Below are positions 33,301 to 41,058 of a DNA stretch of 64,000 nucleotides, piece after piece. The notes beneath the pieces are model-generated. The model did no database searches. It saw nothing but the letters and a program-made list of their open reading frames with translations, and was not told the DNA's origin. Every line of letters begins with the position of its first letter. Positions within the stretch are counted from its first letter, which is position 1. Origin of the DNA: Romanomermis culicivorax (lineage: Eukaryota; Nematoda; Enoplea; Mermithida; Mermithidae); the NCBI GenBank assembly GCA_963922205.1, contig CAWUHX010000100.1:682001-746000 (forward strand). Direction: 5' to 3'. A program made the translations under genes and the position numbers.

Positions 33301-35540
33301 AACTTTACCTTTGACATCTTTAAAAATGTTTGCATCAAAGTCAGCTTCAACATAAGTGTCATCTTGATGAAGGTTGAAGTCGGGCAACCGAATCGAATGT
33401 CACTGCATAATTGCGCCATTCGGAAATTCAATTCAATTGTGATTTTTTTAGCTTAAATGATGAAGCTTACAGAAGAATATTGCTAACTCAGTTTTCCAAA
33501 GAGAAAACTGAAATTTTGATCAAAATGAGCTGTATTTTGGTGATATCACATTTTTGGAAATTTTGGTCCCTCATTCCATTCATTTTTCATCGCAGTCGCA
33601 CATAGTATATGAATTTGTAATTCCACTAAATTGCGCTGGCGGCGGAGCGATATGCCAGTGGTAGTGGGCGTTGCTGATGTATGATCATGATTCTAATAAT
33701 TTCCTTGAATTATAGTGTTGGTTTTCCCTTTCTTCTTTCTTTTATTTTTTTCAAGATTTTTTTCCTTCTGATCTATATCAGTGAATCTTCAAGTTTTTTT
33801 CATATTGTTCAAATTTTTCAATGTGCGCCGCTTCTCTATTTAGATTCTTAGCTCTAAATTCTGTTCATCAGTTACGCACGAAATCGACGGTTTGATATTC
33901 CAACCGCAACCCGATGTAAGAGAATCATTTGAGTTTTATGTATAATGTGACTTATATTTATAAAATTGAAGCCGTATGAACCGGGTCGTTGTCAAACTTT
34001 GTTGAAGTGGAAGCCACATCATCTCAATTCTATCGATTTTAAGCTGAAAATTGTTCGTATCCACAAAGAAGGGTGAGTTTTTTGTTGTTTTTTTTAATTT
34101 TAGCTTAGTAAATCTGTTATATTTATTTTCGTTTCTCCAATCCTTTAGGATGTTACCGGAATATGTGGGGTGTCTTTACGTTTTGCATCTTCAGGAACCT
34201 TACGCTAAAATGAGGGTAAGTTAAATTTACGTAGTCTATACGTGAAAGTTGTGATATTTTTGACAGTTAACTGTTAGCAATCATCGAAAAACAGTGAATT
34301 ATATAATGTTGATATTGGAACTAGTGGAAGTAAAGTACAGCCAACATGAGCCCGCTTTTATCCAAATTCCATTCAGAAAGTCTGCTCTTTATGAGTCACT
34401 ACTTGTTATATATTGTATAGCATAAGAATTTAGACATGCACGGCGAGAATTTTCCAGGGGGGAGGGTCCATGGACCTGTTTCCAGAGGAGTAAGGGGGGT
34501 GGGTGAGCAAAAAAACAAAAACTAATTCTGCAAGCCTATTTTTCATACAAAATATGCACAAAAAAGCTGTCTCGGAAAAATTTCAGGGGGGTGTTTGACG
34601 ACTTTTTTTCGGCCGGGGGTGGCCAGGGTCAGGTATGGGGGTTTACCCCCCCTAGCCCCCTATGTGCATGTATGCATAAGATTCGGAAGAAACTGACATG
34701 TACAATGCACGTATACCGTAGTGCCTGGAATCATCTGAAAAATTTGACATTCGACTGCAGGTAGTACGCTTTTTCCTAATGCGGTCACGATGATTTTTAT
34801 TTTCTTGAAGGTTACTAAAGATCTTAGACAGTACGACAACAAGATTATTGAATGCTGCTTGGAAAAGGGTGAATGGAAGTTTATGCGTGAAAGGAGAGAC
34901 AAATCTTTCCCGAACGCGTTCGCCACGGCGGAAGGTATTTGTATGATATAATAGCCCGGTCGATTCATACACTTGAGGAGAAAAAGTTTTCATCAAATCA
35001 TAATGTTCAAAGACATAGATTCATACGTCTCTTCGTCTCTAATCATACTGTAAATCCATAGATTCATACTATATCCCATTCATTTTGAAGCGATTGATGC
35101 GATGGGCGAAGTTTCAGCAAATGCAGCCTTACTAGACATCAGGAAATAAATTTCGATAATCTTGAAATAATTGAAAAGAGTAGTCATCAAGGACTATGTA
35201 TCATGAAGGGAAAATTTATGGATTAAACTCAATGAGTCTTCCATAATTTCAAATAAAAGTTCGGCTGCGACCTCGCTGCATCGATCATTGCGGAACGTAT
35301 CGAGTATAATTTCTGCGTCGAATTTCCAACTTTTTCTTTGTATTTTTAGGCGTCATGAGGAGTATAAGAGATCCTATAACCAAAGAAAGGCTTATAGAGT
35401 TTGTCCGAAGACGGGCCAAAAAGCCTCGCGGTTCTCAAAAAAGGCTAAATAATGGACAAGAATCGAATCCGTTGAATAAACCTGCAATGCCGCCGCCCGA
35501 TTCGCGACCGTCTGAAAAGCTAGCAAAACGTGGAAACTGA
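343..35540 (+). CDS. RNGTT: mRNA capping enzyme (RNA 5'-triphosphatase / guanylyltransferase), 5' end outside window
   Basis: Bifunctional nuclear enzyme that removes the gamma-phosphate from nascent Pol II transcripts and adds GMP. Thirteen exons join with consistent phases: 343-418, 504-643, 1724-1788, 1853-1956, 2396-2497, 3042-3177, 3288-3359, 3414-3578, 33844-33915, 33972-34072, 34149-34215, 34811-34934, 35350-35540 (stop). Exon 343-418 carries the phosphatase P-loop [10 protein letters not shown] (HCx5R signature). The guanylyltransferase motifs follow in order: KADG (motif I, with the Lys that carries GMP) ending exon 2396-2497, YVIDRDN in exon 3042-3177, [10 protein letters not shown] in 33844-33915, LKWKP (motif V) in 33972-34072, and the C-terminal [13 protein letters not shown] across the last junction. 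The N-terminal half of the phosphatase lies upstream of the window. The C-terminus is a short basic, Pro-rich tail. The only oddity is the 30 kb transposon-filled intron 8. Every exon is intact, so the gene looks functional. Family and exon structure are seen directly; the function is by homology. Confidence 0.95.
644..1723 (+). other. Capping-enzyme intron 2, partly repeat-derived
   Basis: Contains no exon I can support. Bases about 840-1000 ('tttggaatggcacaaaaaa', then 'gtgccaattagcacaaa') match, inverted, the sequence at about 39640-39790. A MITE-3 copy starts at 1386. Confidence 0.6.
1386..1560. repeat. MITE-3 family copy (CATACCTGTAA ends)
   Basis: Begins CATACCTGTAATTG, then G- and C-tracts with 'aacttg', then 'gaccccccccccaaattt' and a second CATACCTGTAAGAG at 1538. 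The same arrangement recurs at 40387-41058, 50091-50299 and 50337-50685. Here the right terminus is in direct rather than inverted orientation, so this copy is rearranged. Confidence 0.55.
2579..2942. repeat. MITE-2 family, full-length copy (ACATGCAC termini)
   Basis: Starts ACATGCACGTGCGGGG and ends GTGCATGT, a short perfect terminal inverted repeat. The interior matches 44-320 and the truncated copy at 44681-44822. Lies in the intron between exons 2396-2497 and 3042-3177. No coding capacity. Confidence 0.65.
3618..3854 (+). repeat. MITE-1 family copy (ACATGCACGGC...GTGCATGT)
   Basis: Termini ACATGCAC / GTGCATGT. The interior has 'gagcgagcaagaagaacaaa', 'aaaatatgtataaaaat' and a right end of 'gggtttaccccccta'. 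Other copies: 4014-4257, 34434-34671, 45574-45810 and, inverted, 36752-37060. Confidence 0.65.
4014..4257 (+). repeat. MITE-1 family copy (diverged)
   Basis: Same order of blocks as 3618-3854: ACATGCACCGC, 'gagcgaaaaaacaaaaaaag', 'catacataatatgtataaaaa', then 'gggtttactccccagc'. The terminal GTGCATGT is decayed to 'atgcatgga'. It lies just outside the left end of gypsy-B. Confidence 0.55.
4378..4995 (-). repeat. Gypsy-B 3' LTR
   Basis: 618 bp; reads TGTTGTGCAGG...GTGCCCAACA on the plus strand and pairs with 31402-32020. The left flank is CGTT. Confidence 0.93.
4996..5731 (-). other. Gypsy-B untranslated region between ORF3 and 3' LTR
   Basis: No credible ORF. It contains a two-unit imperfect direct repeat at about 5098-5160 ('gactcccatttttacagt' / 'gactcccgttttcacagt'). 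The purine tract next to the 3' LTR is short on the minus strand (CTCAAGGGA), a weak polypurine-tract candidate. Confidence 0.5.
5732..7226 (-). pseudogene. Gypsy-B ORF3: post-pol accessory protein, broken
   Basis: Reading from 7226 down to a TAG at 5732. The 7226 start follows a good minus-strand acceptor (TTTAATGTTCAG) and opens with a repeated Lys/Ser/Gln/Thr-rich segment (KSQTRTET repeated). The reading frame then changes around 7080 and around 6960. From about 6890 one frame gives a helical domain including [46 protein letters not shown] and [16 protein letters not shown], followed by a Ser/Lys/Arg-rich tail and an acidic C-terminus. In-frame stops lie near 6820, 6584, 6296, 6114 and 6006. 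The helical part aligns loosely with gypsy-A ORF3 (22895-23629) in residue pattern and gene position. Function unknown; a structural (gag-like) or nucleic-acid-binding role is only a guess from the basic tail. The element is dead here. Confidence 0.6.
7804..7965 (-). pseudogene. Gypsy-B small 5' exons of the accessory gene (predicted)
   Basis: An ATG at 7965 opens 19 codons ([15 protein letters not shown]...) ending exactly at ACG|GTAAGT (exon 7965-7909). An intron ends CCACAG at 7858, the next 18 codons run 7857-7804 to CAG|GTTAGA, and the next acceptor enters ORF3 at 7226. All three junctions are phase 0, which is why I believe the chain. It is comparable in place and design to the small exons before ORF2 in gypsy-A. 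Prediction only; no transcript evidence. Confidence 0.45.
7966..8583 (-). other. Gypsy-B post-pol linker, no gene seen
   Basis: A+T-rich. The part at 8505-8540 ('ttggtgctccagtcg', 'tgtttgcacca') resembles the end of the element's own LTR, suggesting a partial internal duplication. Continues beyond the hAT at 10444-10465 and beyond gypsy-A at 24632. Confidence 0.4.
8584..10435 (+). mobile_element. hAT-family DNA transposon with decayed transposase
   Basis: Terminal inverted repeats TAGTGATGGACTGATG / CATTAGTTCATCACTA and a perfect 8-bp target duplication ATCCTGAT (8576-8583 and 10436-10443), both diagnostic of hAT. Both ends carry clustered subterminal ATCGGCCGAT palindromes, likely transposase-binding repeats. 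It sits inside gypsy-B, 22 bp plus TSD from gypsy-A. Confidence 0.92.
9000..10150 (+). pseudogene. Decayed hAT transposase
   Basis: Fragments in several plus-strand frames look like a hAT transposase in the right order: [23 protein letters not shown] near 9210-9290 (the 'LDPRFK' region), [14 protein letters not shown] near 9600, and [13 protein letters not shown] near 10003, the start of the C-terminal dimerisation segment. Stops and frameshifts lie between them; no intact ORF remains. Confidence 0.7.
10466..11055 (+). repeat. Gypsy-A 5' LTR
   Basis: 590 bp. It holds a TATA-like TATATTTTA at 10627, an AATAAA at 10824-10829 and a CAC|GTAAGT donor at 10796/10797. This places U3 before about 10655 and R/U5 after it (inferred). 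Identical base for base, by eye, to 24038-24627. Confidence 0.96.
11057..11074 (+). promoter_or_regulatory. Gypsy-A primer-binding site candidate
   Basis: TGGTGACCGTTTGG begins one base after the LTR end ...AACA. The leading TGG is complementary to a tRNA CCA end. I cannot assign the tRNA. Confidence 0.6.
11186..17914 (+). CDS. Gypsy-A gag-pol polyprotein (single ORF)
   Basis: 2,242 residues from ATG 11186 (first ATG in frame) to TAG 17914, with no frameshift between gag and pol. The first 370 residues are Pro/Ala-rich. A capsid-like helical region spans about 380-515. An unusual zinc-knuckle-like motif CX2HX4HX4C ([14 protein letters not shown]) is near 697-710. Aspartic protease [14 protein letters not shown] near 940. 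Reverse transcriptase about 1330-1500 with [11 protein letters not shown] and YIDD at about 1457-1460. RNase H with VIQTDAS near 1605. Integrase with an H-H-C-C zinc finger (about 1877-1925), catalytic D/D/E in ATDIV (about 1945), LSDQGG (about 2005) and MVERFN (about 2042), and a GPF-type C-terminal module ([10 protein letters not shown]) near 2180. This reverse-transcribes and integrates the element. Residue order and intactness are seen; activity is inferred. Confidence 0.97.
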   Translation: MPTVSHTPPDFTRFPSRSSSPNAATAARRALSFDQMMLPRPSNITQSTAVPTVSLPPHNPPLSNFSTPALDGTAQPQAPLIPATAATNISQTPRLVNQNLHAAAENRLNAPPASQMPPPPAPARSNDDQIVARTDSSESFVNIEPPQAPAATRASVNDHRSSLAIANANEVQNFRIEARDALEQLNTAAARITNNVPTVQTIDQIIGAISDQFQAQQLRVQREIQEQTKATNARFAALAEQMQHLISTTAAATHARNLPTPRPPPVSSRFHGEETRDVYIPNETLRETEPAPVFGRLPNQVKPKAPSTDTLYNNKFARTTRADEDLHRSALQRRPPPAANQFGFSDYPPEDYYEHPHPRYDMPRTSHREEDSRIKTIVDNMHPLIIDGAATNKRLLRFFIRLENEFGYDASNHVKMSALRRLTRDTPSDMIQDMTRYEDAKHLLMFQLAPDCNPMTLKRELASITPEAGEEPAAFLSKVMTYVQLLYQHEDQTFRHKQVIDTFLTKMPVFYQLTIGEQAKGFTNVQQLADAVAKARSVLNATKAEIGTAERPILVNQADQDAPPPKSPQPFDRRFERRGSMDRPQNRYRERSPSMDCRTQNPAMQPTKFVSFQPQAIEPPPPQPPRTEMLLEQLIQRYDRDYEERKSRQRPEETVPNNRQQSPRHQSQNREPYANRFDRSASRDRARTTQPTGLWCDAHKSRTHNTEDCVWLKRQNAQQSARLEPNRPNYAAQPRQVDFRNNSNDVRGQRDWRPRRGGPPQRGANYARGARNHFYEGNPIHRPTDFVQNTYAVYPNHQFPAPWEQHIHYNAVPAPYVTTPTDSSRASSQSSEMQITLPALPAPNTAPVPALETRVSNHSTSAANMVVPSKEIASAAPIVSPGIVRWNATGRAFQDPCHIRSSVCQIDNLTPSSKSFVRKYASTRAFQIPIKIGAVKAHALIDTGAQCSVLSSGLVKRAFDKQSLQLPICGKIKVADGAVVNAHGPVFVTMESAFGEHMIKCVILDDDGNDQFIIGTNFLAHPDIHAILNFKDNYIEIQDVKLPLKVIASIRPRTELFLNAANDNVLEEIPEDERVSCYDDKSDIFSQPEEIEVEQPIRQAQPSPHQPPPRRLEVTELAEPIFLVAQASISISPHCQQWVKSSVFPTTSATVPDVIVQPLATNNVAAELPVETAVVNITNGHCPLLFINNTPNSIKLRPNQLIAMAKHTLEYSETHADCQIATAAADRDLTDHEPAALDKSFPGNTAQQKLEYALNKMTEKTYVSTALKARALRMLRQHRDVFSLPGDKPTITSELTVSIDTGTAKPVSRHYYRAAMEQRSIVRRHIQEMLDNDFIEPSRSPWAAPLFLVKKKDGSWRPVVDYRGINDVTPSDKFPIPRIDDYLDAMGQAKFFTTLDLKAGYWQVPLDADSRDKTTFICQEGLFRFKVLPFGLKNAPAEFQRLMERILRPYIWKICLVYIDDIIIFSNSFEEHLEHLQIVFDALRAANLTLRPDKCEFLPPQVKFLGHLLSARGIAADPEKVKAIAEYEFPKTKKGMQSFLGLVQWCKRFIPNLATLSSPLYGLLRKDAQYIATDEHHAAFEGIKKALTTSPFLRYPVYDGKAQFVIQTDASTTAIGAILYQENENDQWVIAYNSRVLTDAETCYSTTERECLAIVYGFWMYRHYVYGQKVIVRTDHKPLEWLKDEKHRNSRLQRFAISLQDYDYKVEYVKGKDNACADFLSRKDDRDKCPIQNAENLTAKIFRENFHPAGATTETDLTVPEIRPAVDSLSTEVDAEINAITRAMTRKTISSPTLSNSMPKDADHEPPPAEAITIAAHAEVQKAQAADPAITKIVASLKTDNAAKQPPIFFLEDQILYRQLKDVKQLVVPASMVDQTLHQFHGAKILNHQGTNRTLAAIKAHFWWPRMEEDVRDWIKTCKICQLTTPRTSPPPPLLPIQPKHPFEIVATDIVNISPVGEKRPYVIVFQDYFTKFVSAHPIPDQKASTIVECFINNVVLMHGSPLVLLSDQGGCFTSKLMHDICELLKIRKVKTTAYHPQCNGMVERFNQTLIAQLKKYTADDPDNWERYLPYAVFAYNATPHTATRHSPFSLLRGYEPRITFDYDCARRLTLPLNYDAYQHILTQAQLKMHEKIKANLDAAAAASKEYFDRKARRRDFAVNDLVLLTNTRKANKIQPDFIGPFLITDASRAAENVVTIDALDAPGRPQTVSITRLKPFIPRLAKNTFDNEEGGPRTPHTSRRQ
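11189..11200 (+). promoter_or_regulatory. Predicted splice donor three codons into gag
   Basis: ATG CCA ACG|GTAAGC: a strong 5' splice site after codon 3 of gag (exon end 11194, phase 0). Avian retroviruses splice env from a donor just inside gag in the same way. It would join in frame to an acceptor at 18326 (TTCACCTTTCAG) and so to ORF2. Confidence 0.5.
17915..18419 (+). other. Gypsy-A pol-ORF2 linker with predicted splice acceptors
   Basis: Pyrimidine-rich acceptors TTTGTTTAATTTAG (17993) and CACTTTCTTCACCTTTCAG (18326). From 18327 the frame is open through ATG 18420, so a splice from 11194 to 18327 would fuse gag codons 1-3 to the accessory gene. The small ORF at 18145 lies in this stretch. 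Confidence 0.5.
18145..18333 (+). CDS. Small ORF with one transmembrane segment (gypsy-A)
   Basis: 62 residues from ATG 18145 to TGA 18333. The N-terminus is Pro/Gly-rich ([17 protein letters not shown]), then comes one strong hydrophobic helix ([20 protein letters not shown]) and a short tail. It has no signal-cleavage look and no recognisable family. It overlaps another open stretch (17997-18215) in a different frame, and its hydrophobicity might partly reflect the pyrimidine-rich acceptor DNA it spans. It could be a small membrane protein or chance; transcript or copy conservation would decide. Confidence 0.3.
   Translation: MLGSVGPRPFGLLPPDPGRYHSHKTNWERLILLSINIVVFVLLFVMIVFAFSYFTLSSPFSG
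18420..18972 (+). other. Predicted small 5' exons and introns of gypsy-A ORF2
   Basis: An ATG at 18420 starts [18 protein letters not shown]... and runs to GACG|GTATTT (exon end 18558, phase 1). The acceptor CTCCCCCTCTGTAG at 18638 opens a second exon to CAAG|GTGACA (18797, phase 1). The acceptor CGCTCTTGTTTAG at 18972 enters the long ORF2 frame at 18973. Without removing the two introns (80 and 175 bp) these pieces lie in different frames with stops between; with removal they form one frame. Prediction only. Confidence 0.5.
18909..22976 (+). CDS. Gypsy-A ORF2: DEDDy 3'-5' exonuclease-domain protein with disordered tail
   Basis: About 1,355 residues if started at the in-frame ATG 18909; a spliced start further upstream (18420 or gag codon 1) is more likely. 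A DEDD-superfamily exonuclease of the RNase D/WRN/MUT-7 type spans about residues 75-290: Exo I GFDTES (D81, E83), Exo [18 protein letters not shown] (D152/D155/D156), then [11 protein letters not shown] as in RNase D relatives, and Exo [11 protein letters not shown] (Y258, D262). All metal-binding acids and the Tyr of the DEDDy class are present. Next come a Lys-rich stretch ([11 protein letters not shown], about 392, possible nuclear signal), an unrecognised globular region (about 430-690), a Pro/Thr-rich linker, an Arg/Ser/His-rich region (about 980-1150) and a second Pro/Thr-rich tail. Codon use matches pol, so it is long resident in the element. Substrate is unknown; trimming element RNA or countering host small-RNA silencing are guesses. 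Confidence 0.85.
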   Translation: MSFIRRGVPCVTDEYRIRSCLENNVKRLTRVADLESWYISMYARPPNVLPPPIFLSPGSLGQALAAQPTPNFRGYTLVGFDTESISAADFKQFQCTVQMPADPTASSYPRYVQLPFPNGTMFVFETFTATPEDWTALFALVDGDHTIVVSFDGADDWAGIYALLGTQFRTDRQKKNKDPVVKAIHFDAYRVIRNIDISPSLYELARRIGFFPEKRTLKATVSAMWALDVSKLTLRFPHTLRFFNNPTTSFLQSDVLAYAALDAYYPLLLFLAFGRYGFIPEVYNAPALFPHDSLDAAKIDHLAEYVIATFHNVALSDVLPPDYANRIYPTTSQVALPAIMRDEVLSAYKFFMYDCTSSDHGRSFCLGTVPNGFKDVKSLTRTTHPKLLPVPKVPKKKKKKLKDEWNKSPDVSDDEDPALKPQSVFDDPKRLQAAVTSAMKSNIIHRIIELLNFPLSPIYKLAVHDRMPYNDPNLPPLPHEVEDLWTERVAADQPLRERTYNGTHYRYHPSTILNFLQIDGEWFRKLTSFMPLAALLASPCSAAEYAWVNDVLLRHAQSMTPDTRTVFYECMWYRSDGNPNSLLTTWMNRIPEREPSFSADPSTYICNRFALRPIVFDENFHMETSVEEIEIDENDYTANPHSRFHFYSTFIALINHQNRLSFPAPVYAYPMPTTASVHTLTAEELLDRPIDVEVEPADDELLETPIFDLNIAKLPPSTDVSALPMVPAPSDITATATQINDFLKLTLDEISNIAPAPMDESTPVQPPAIDSETMTSEQMLTDIPQESTVDQSTSMDVASMEPAATTITTAPTVDPRIYLATPAVLPGLLIATVAAARYSAPVRFSQQFISAPQWDALAAALAAHHFPPPPPGMLFPEHQWKDFPEALKERIQEILLPQPTLIAPAPQVAQMAPAMAQPVTQPPAPLPPPVISQPQTIPQPPQPAILPPPTAPVDVQTPQASSTSVPALDRYGNPIRRPGRYEHSIKRKQQLQDESAYRKSHKTKTSDEPSTRRTPPPSTSRAERGRTPSERTTRRREQRDKQRTREEAERSSHATSTPKPKRDSSKTAASATLPPPARKPDSHRSHHESHSRDDRHRKETKQTPPTGRESRQHERRDDAPPHRTQSEQTRKVHTTGFYEEHYRHGFRRSPTKLTDYISPLHRDAEIQRRLEALKNPPKDEFKAPLPPPPMDVEPATPSTTPTVTSQPPTAPTSAITTTVTHTTSLPPTAPTSAPVTAVQQPQMIITTKPVLGVPLPPSSAPAIKPRLPSEAMHLPNYTRFRTTDQPHAVTIVTPGYPPHIDPAVEFFSPRTMHEMVLINFSGAFAFTSPCPCTYAPRTLRWRCTNISATTTAPHT
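22895..23629 (+). CDS. Gypsy-A ORF3: helical domain plus Arg-rich tail, unknown function
   Basis: 244 residues from ATG 22895 (good context, CACCATGC) to TGA 23629. It overlaps the end of ORF2 by 82 nt in the -1 frame. Residues about 1-115 look helical ([42 protein letters not shown]); the middle is Pro-rich; the last 60 are Arg/Tyr/Asp-rich ([18 protein letters not shown]), suggesting nucleic-acid binding. No known family recognised. Position just before the polypurine tract and the residue pattern match the broken ORF3 of gypsy-B, which argues it is a genuine conserved gene. Translation could be from a spliced or bicistronic RNA; I see no canonical -1 slippery heptamer in the 22823-22976 window where both frames are open. 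Confidence 0.75.
   Translation: MPVHIRATNASLALYQYFRDHYRPSYVEQQPPISHAIATVILKWVASLWAEELGVVDAVHTAHLTLFLYEARGLDNPSCLLQAYNTAVGLIDSWMAYPSYAPFPQPPEIADIRRIYLQYHSETDRPAPLLRRHDFSARWNLLPPRPLPPTGTPSDKPSLIATQLPAPGVNPLSPLPPQTSTSSSRRRDPSDYGRSRYYRNVRFDGHDDPFDPHGYDSYRRNERDRRDPQRNHRSASDTCYRRRH
23630..24022 (+). other. Gypsy-A 3' untranslated stretch
   Basis: No ORF I can support between the ORF3 stop and the polypurine tract. Confidence 0.6.
24023..24037 (+). promoter_or_regulatory. Gypsy-A polypurine tract
   Basis: GCAAGGGGGGAGGGG directly abuts the TGTT start of the 3' LTR at 24038; the expected plus-strand priming site. Confidence 0.9.
24038..24627 (+). repeat. Gypsy-A 3' LTR
   Basis: 590 bp, same as 10466-11055; followed by the GCAA target duplication. 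Confidence 0.96.
24647..31305 (-). pseudogene. Gypsy-B gag-pol polyprotein, broken
   Basis: Starts at ATG 31305 ([10 protein letters not shown]) and reads in one frame to about 24830. In-frame stops on the minus strand: TGA 30340, TAA 29833, TAA 29755, TAA 29530, TAG 29389, TAA 27385, TAG 27184, TAA 27052, TGA 26302, TAG 24946. One frameshift near 24830 precedes the C-terminal module, which ends at TAG 24647. Order: Gln-rich gag, capsid-like region about 30250-29830, zinc-knuckle variant [14 protein letters not shown] (CX2YX4HX4C) near 29270, protease ALIDTGAQC near 28590, RT with [11 protein letters not shown] and YMDD near 27160, RNase H with LQTDAS near 26720, integrase with H-H-C-C and DDE motifs 25700-25150. 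Cannot make a full polyprotein. Confidence 0.93.
31306..31401 (-). other. Gypsy-B leader with primer-binding-site candidate
   Basis: On the minus strand the LTR end CAACA is followed by AG then TGGTGGCTTTTAAC, a PBS-like TGG start. The gag ATG follows about 96 bp after the LTR. Confidence 0.5.
31402..32020 (-). repeat. Gypsy-B 5' LTR
   Basis: 619 bp, about 28 differences by eye from 4378-4995; followed by target duplication CGTT at 32021-32024. Confidence 0.93.
32123..33034. mobile_element. Non-autonomous hAT element (912 bp)
   Basis: Ends CAGAGGTCCCCA / GGGGTGCTCTG, the hAT 'CAGNGGTCCCC' type, with a perfect 8-bp duplication GTACAGAC at 32115-32122 and 33035-33042. No transposase frame. 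Lies between gypsy-B and capping-enzyme exon 9. Confidence 0.85.
33043..33843. other. Rest of intron 8, nothing recognised
   Basis: A+T-rich, no exon or element I can support; ends with the acceptor of the 33844 exon. Confidence 0.5.
34434..34671 (+). repeat. MITE-1 family copy
   Basis: ACATGCACGGCGAG...CTATGTGCATGT, in the capping-enzyme intron between exons ending 34215 and starting 34811; the cleanest copy of the family. Confidence 0.7.
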
Positions 35541-36751
35541 AAGTCCTGTAAATAATATTTCTTAGTATGAATATAACACAAATTAAATAATTTTTTTTGA
35601 AAAACGGCTATAAACGTGTACTTTTTCCATAATCTTATTTTTCTCTGGTAGAACTTACGCTGGATGAAATATGAATGAAGTCAGGTTCACCAGAATGTGT
35701 TAGCTTTAAGTGGATTCAAGGACAATCTTTGCCATCTGTGTTCCTGATTAATCGGCATAAAACAGGGTGTCCAGCAGCCTGAAAAATCGGGAAAGAGATG
35801 TATACCCGAAAAAGTTAGGAGATTTTGATTAAGATTGTTATCATGTAGTTGGCTCGAAGTTTCCCGGCGCTAGGATTATTATTTGGCTGAAATGTCGTTC
35901 TTGAGAAGTCTAGTTTAGAGATGCTTTAAATGTATAATATTTAGTTTTTGTACATGACCAGCTTAGAACAAATTTCAGAAGATTTTAATTTTTTCCTTGG
36001 CTATGAGAAGGTTCCATGTGAGTTATAGTGCGCTGCAAAATGCGTTTATAGATAGGAATGATAATGCAAATTTCAGAAACAATACGAAAGCGAAACAAAG
36101 AACATTAGTAAAAGACATAGAAAAAGCCAAAAGTAGGCGGTTTAAAAATGGATCAAAAAATATAAATGTCATATCAGAATTTCATATTTTGTTGTGCATG
36201 GTCAAAAAGGCTAGTGAATTTTCATTTGTCCAAATCGAATTCCCCTATTATTACCGGCGAAGACTACGCGCTGAGATAAAAATGTGAAAATATCTTAAAA
36301 TGAATTTAATAGAATGCTTTACTATCATGTCTGTTTTATAATGTTATACTTTTACAGCCTCTGGTCAGTACTGGAAAGTTTTTACTTGTCGAAGAATCTA
36401 TTTTGTTTAGTTGCATGATTTCTGAATTTTGCTTTGTTTTTTCATTCTAAAACTTATTTACTTTTTCTACCTAATTTATGAAGAATGGTTGATTTGTAGC
36501 TGACGTTTCTAGTTTGTTGACGGCACTATCTAACTGATTGAAAACATCAGCACATTGCTCATTTTTGTTCCCAAACAAACCTGGAAAATGTTCGGGAAGA
36601 GTCAGGGAATTTCATTTGGTAAAACCGCCAGCCACTCTGACGAAAGCGTTCCCGAAATCTTGAAAAAACGATATGGATCTCTGACTTAAATGTCAGTGAC
36701 AGCAATACAAGATCCATGTAAGGTCTGCATGACGAAATTATTGTACATCAT
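35541..36751. other. Intergenic, 3' flank of capping enzyme
   Basis: A+T-rich. No ORF with family resemblance; an AAATAATATT at about 35551 is the nearest thing to a polyadenylation signal. Confidence 0.4.
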
Positions 36752-37060
36752 ACATGCACGTGGGAGAGGTTGAGAGTAAACCTCATAACTGAAACCCTGA
36801 ACGCCTCCTGGCCCTTGAGAAATCGTCAAACACTCCCTGAACTTTTTAAAGACAGTTCTTTTGACGATTTTTATGCATATTTTGAATGAAAAACATGCAT
36901 GCGAAACTTCTTTTTTGTTTTTTGTTAACCCACCTCCCTCTCTCCCTAGATAAAAAGTCAGAGGACGATTTTAGTATGGGATCATAACAACTGTCCAAAT
37001 TTGGCGAATGACCCAGATCATTGCACGTCCATGAATAGATTTTCCGCGGGCAGCATGACA
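36752..37060 (-). repeat. MITE-1 family copy, inverted
   Basis: Begins ACATGCACGTGGGAG. The reverse complement shows the 'gactttttatctagggaga', 'aacaaaaaacaaaaaaga' and 'atgcataaaaatcgtcaaa' blocks of MITE-1 in order. The distal end is fuzzy. Confidence 0.6.
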
Positions 37061-38716
37061 CTACATGACGAGCGAGAATATATGCATTGTGCAAGATAAA
37101 AGACTGGTAGTGATGAACATGGGATAAATCACGTGAACATAATTTCATGAATATCAGATCAATGAAAATGATGTTTCTATAATAGAGAACTATATTTTCA
37201 CGGTGCAAAAACTCGGGATTTGAATTTTTTAACTGTGGTTCGTTATTGTGAAATGGCACGGACGACAGTGTATAAGTTTGCAAACGACACTTATTACTAG
37301 AATACACATGACGAAAAATTTATCGATGTTACTGTGAGTAATTATGTTATTTTGAATAAGACTCAATGCGTTTTTAAAAATAATGCACTGTCTGATTAAT
37401 TGATGATCATATTTTTCACAACCAGACCTTTTATTATTTAGGCGTGTTCATATGACATCAAAGTTTAATCTATAGTGTTTTTTCAAATGCTTGTAACGCA
37501 AAAGTGTTGTAAGTAAGTACGCATGCAGAATTTCGTGTCAAGACTATATCGTTGTTAACTGTATGTCACGAATCGATCAACCGGCGGCTGTAAACTAATG
37601 ACTAAACTCTCAACTCAACTCGATAACTTTTTTAAAAATACTTTCCGTCCGATGCGAGAAATGTCCTAAATAAAATCTCGCACGGCTAAAAAAAATATTT
37701 GCTGCTCTGCGCAGAAAAAGCTAAGCAAATGACCAGCGCTGTGGCGAGATGCGCCGGATTTTGAGATTTCAACTTCCCAAAGCAATTGTATCTCGATCTT
37801 GATTCCCGAATTTTTTTCATTAAATGAGAACTATGTGCGAAAATTTTTTCTAATTTCCAGCTTTTTTCCTAACAAATAGCCTCCAATTCCGTCAATAACT
37901 TCAATTACCGCGTTTTTTATTGTAACAGTATAGTGTGTGCACGCGCGGTAATTGAACAAGTAATGCATACTTCATTTCATCTTTTTTTCGGTTACAAGCA
38001 TTTCAAGAAAAACAGACTATAGATGATGAAACACTCGATATTTTTTCTGCCACACATCGTCAAAGCTTTGGGAGCCCTCGGCTACCCTCAGAAATCATTC
38101 AATAAAAAAATTGAGCATCTTTGGACTGCATACACAGTGCTTTTACCTTAGGATTTTTACACAAAGAATGGTGCAAAGGCTCACAAATTTTCAGTCCTAT
38201 GCAACTTATGCTTTAGCAGGAAATGACAAAAATATAAAATAGTACTTGCGCTCGTGGATTTCAAGAAAAACGGATTATAGATTACCGTAACTATAAGAAT
38301 TTTTTGACGTTTTATCATCAAAATCAACGTCTAGTGATCGAAAGAATTACAAGCATTACAGAAAGCGAAATGCAAATCCGAAAGTCTTTTATGAAAAACC
38401 TAATTATAAATCATGCTGATGAAGCGGTTTTTGAGTTTGTTTTTTTTTCAATATGACGCATATCAAACATTGAAACTTGTAAATAACACTGAAAAAATTT
38501 AATCCAAGGTGAATCAGGGTTTCTCTGAAGCGCCACTAATTTTTCCCCAAATTGTGCATTTTGGAAAAAAGGATTCCGAAAAAAAATTTGGCCCCTTTTA
38601 TCGTTTTATAGAAAATGTTTTGATATAATTTTGAAATTTTTGAATCCAAGTTTAAAATTTTCAACTTTTTCTAGAAATATCTAGTAGTTTACTGTGAAAT
38701 GTGATCAATTATGTCG
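37061..38716. other. Intergenic, no gene
   Basis: A+T-rich, with two copies of a short motif 'tttcaagaaaaac.ga.tatag' (37999-38024, 38262-38282) that also occurs inside the hAT element at 9603. Confidence 0.4.
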
Positions 38717-38816
38717 NNNNNNNNNNNNNNNNNNNNNNNNNNNNNNNNNNNNNNNNNNNNNNNNNNNNNNNNNNNNNNNNNNNNNNNNNNNNNNNNNNNN
38801 NNNNNNNNNNNNNNNN
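38717..38816. other. Assembly gap (100 N)
   Basis: Exactly 100 Ns, the conventional size for a gap of unknown length; true distance unknown. Confidence 0.99.
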
Positions 38817-39823
38817 GGATAGTTTGCTAGAAAATTTGTTCATCAATGCTTGTAGATTAGGCTTTTAAGTCGGAACATTTCAATTTTTTTCTCCAATTTT
38901 AATGAATTAACTTCTCTAAAAACACCGGAAGGCTTGAAAAAGCTCAAAAACAGTGCGATAAAGCGTCTGTGAGCATTTTCAAGCCAAAAAACGGATTTTA
39001 AGACGAAAAAAATTTTTTTCCACATGTGGAAAAAAAATTTGACCAAAAAAAACACTGAGGGGAAAAATGAGAAAATTCTGGTTATGTTAGTCAAAATGAG
39101 CTCATGAAGAATATATTAGTGTTTTATAGGAGCGGATAAAGCATGTTAACGATAGAGTTCTCATGAATTAATCATACCTGTAAGAGGTCCGACCAGTTGG
39201 AGTGGGGGGGGGGCAGTAGTTCACGACGACTCGAAAAGAAATGGAATGCTGAGGAAATTTAAATAACTGTAGAATTGTTCAGGAAGTTCAAATTGATTCA
39301 ATTTCCGACTACGGATCTCATCCTATTTAAGAACAATGTAAAGACTAGTATAAATAAGGTCGAAAATTGTGTAAATTTTCGGTCAGAACAATGTACTATT
39401 ACTAAGGATATCGAATTTTCTATTTGAATGAATCAAGCACAAAAAGTAAGAATTTCAGTTTTAAATCCGAATGTGACTGAATGAACAGAGAATATTCAGA
39501 ATTTATTTCCATTTATCATTCATTGACAACCTATAAACTTTGCTGCAACGATGCTGATACACTGTTCGAAGAAAACTCGTTCTCGCTCGCTAGGGTCAAA
39601 TACGTGTAGATGATACTATATTCATTGACTCGGCGAGAAGCGCAGAAAATTTTTTGCATTTTCCGCCCCTAAATCGTCTGAAAATCAAGGAAATTTAATG
39701 TTTGAATAGCCAAAAATTTTGTGCCAATTGGCACAAACGCTCAAATTTTTTTATGCCATTCCAAATTTTTTTTGTGTCAAAAACCATGTTTTGGCACAAA
39801 AAAACAGAGGGTTGGGTTATATG
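38817..39823. other. Intergenic repeat-derived DNA
   Basis: Holds an end fragment of MITE-3 (CATACCTGTAAGAGGTCC at about 39174) and, at about 39620-39790, a copy of the repeat seen inverted at 840-1000, with the near-palindrome TTGTGCCAATTGGCACAAA. No gene. Confidence 0.45.
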
Positions 39824-40386
39824 CAGGGTTGGCGGGCATTGGGTTTTTGGGCTTTTGGGTTGATGGGTTTTTCAAAGTTTTTTGAGTTGGAAAATTGGAC
39901 ATTTCTGGGTTTTTGGGTTTCTCAAAAAAAAATCATTCTTTCCATTCTGTTCCCAGGAATAAAGTTTATTCCTGATTTAACAATCAAAATGAGAGTTGAG
40001 CCAACTTTAATAACTGCAATGCAGTCTTTTCTGGCACTGACATGACAACAGAGTTAAGATGAGATCACACAACAAACATATCAAATGCTATCGTAAATTT
40101 TCAATTCAGGAGACTTCTTAGCTTTATTCGATTCGGTTCATATGACTTTTCTGTTGAGTTGACTTATTCTAATCGAAAAGCTAAAGAATCATATTCGATA
40201 AATTTAAATTATACTTGAATTTTCTTTTGGCTGGAGTTGATTTGATTCTGTAGTTTATCTGAACATTAGGCAGATTTTACTGCCTATCAGTCACTGAGCA
40301 GTGTTGGTGAGCAATACACAGCATTACTTGTGACTGCTAAAGTCTGCTCACACCCATCAGCATTTGGTGAGATGACTTGAGCACAT

Positions 40387-41058
40387 ACCTGTAATTGGGG
40401 GTAGTTGGGGAGGGAACCCCCCCCCCCCCAACTTGGCCAACCATATACCCAACCATACATGTAATTGGGGGGGGAAGTGCTATGGGAACCCCCCCAGAAA
40501 TCGTCGACCATATAGCTAGCCATTGGGTGACCGCCCCCCCAGGATTTTCCAATCCTATGGCTAGCCATATGGTAGCCCTAGGAACCCCCATAGTTTTAGT
40601 TGGAAAAATACTGAAAAATGTCATTTTTTCTATGAAAAATGTCAATTTTTGAACAAAAAATGGTCAAAAACGTCAATTTTCTCGGCGCTTCGCGCCATAA
40701 GTACATATTTTATCATTTTTTAGACAAAAATTACTACTTTTTAAACCGTTTTCGGACATTTTTCATGGAAAAAATCGAATTTTTTTTCCTTCAGAGACCC
40801 CTCCCCCCAAAATTTTGGGAATTACTGACCCCCGGCCCCAAAAAAGTGCTCCAACCCCCCCCCCCAGACCTCGGAGCTCCGTTACATGTATGTACCCACC
40901 CCCCCCCCCGGTTTGGAAAACATTTAAAAAATTTGCAAAAAAGTGTATTTTTTTGGCCTTTTTCGGGAAAAATTTCGACCTTTTTCGACCCCCCTCCCCC
41001 AAAATTTCGGATTTACCCCCCCCCCCCCCCTCCAACTGGTCGGACCTCTTACAGGTAT
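40387..41058. repeat. MITE-3 composite (CATACCTGTAA ends, poly-C/poly-G core)
   Basis: CATACCTGTAATTGGGGG at the left; CCTCTTACAGGTATG at the right (inverted). The interior has long C- and G-tracts, a second internal end at 40457, and the block 'ctcggcgcttcgcgccat' at about 40680. The same blocks occur inverted at 49785-50050. Confidence 0.65.

Larger units (their letters stand above)
3579..33843 (+). other. 30-kb capping-enzyme intron 8 filled with nested transposons
   Basis: Donor GTGAGT after GTGGAAAAT at 3578; acceptor TTCTCTATTTAG at 33843. The flanking exons are in phase 0 and join to continue the guanylyltransferase domain. The other introns of this gene are about 50 bp to 1.1 kb. The excess is two Ty3/gypsy elements, two hAT-type elements and MITEs, listed separately. 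Confidence 0.9.

Noticed and set aside
36846..37307. 153-codon minus-strand ORF
   Set aside because: Overlaps a MITE-1 copy and continues into non-repeat DNA without any conserved pattern.
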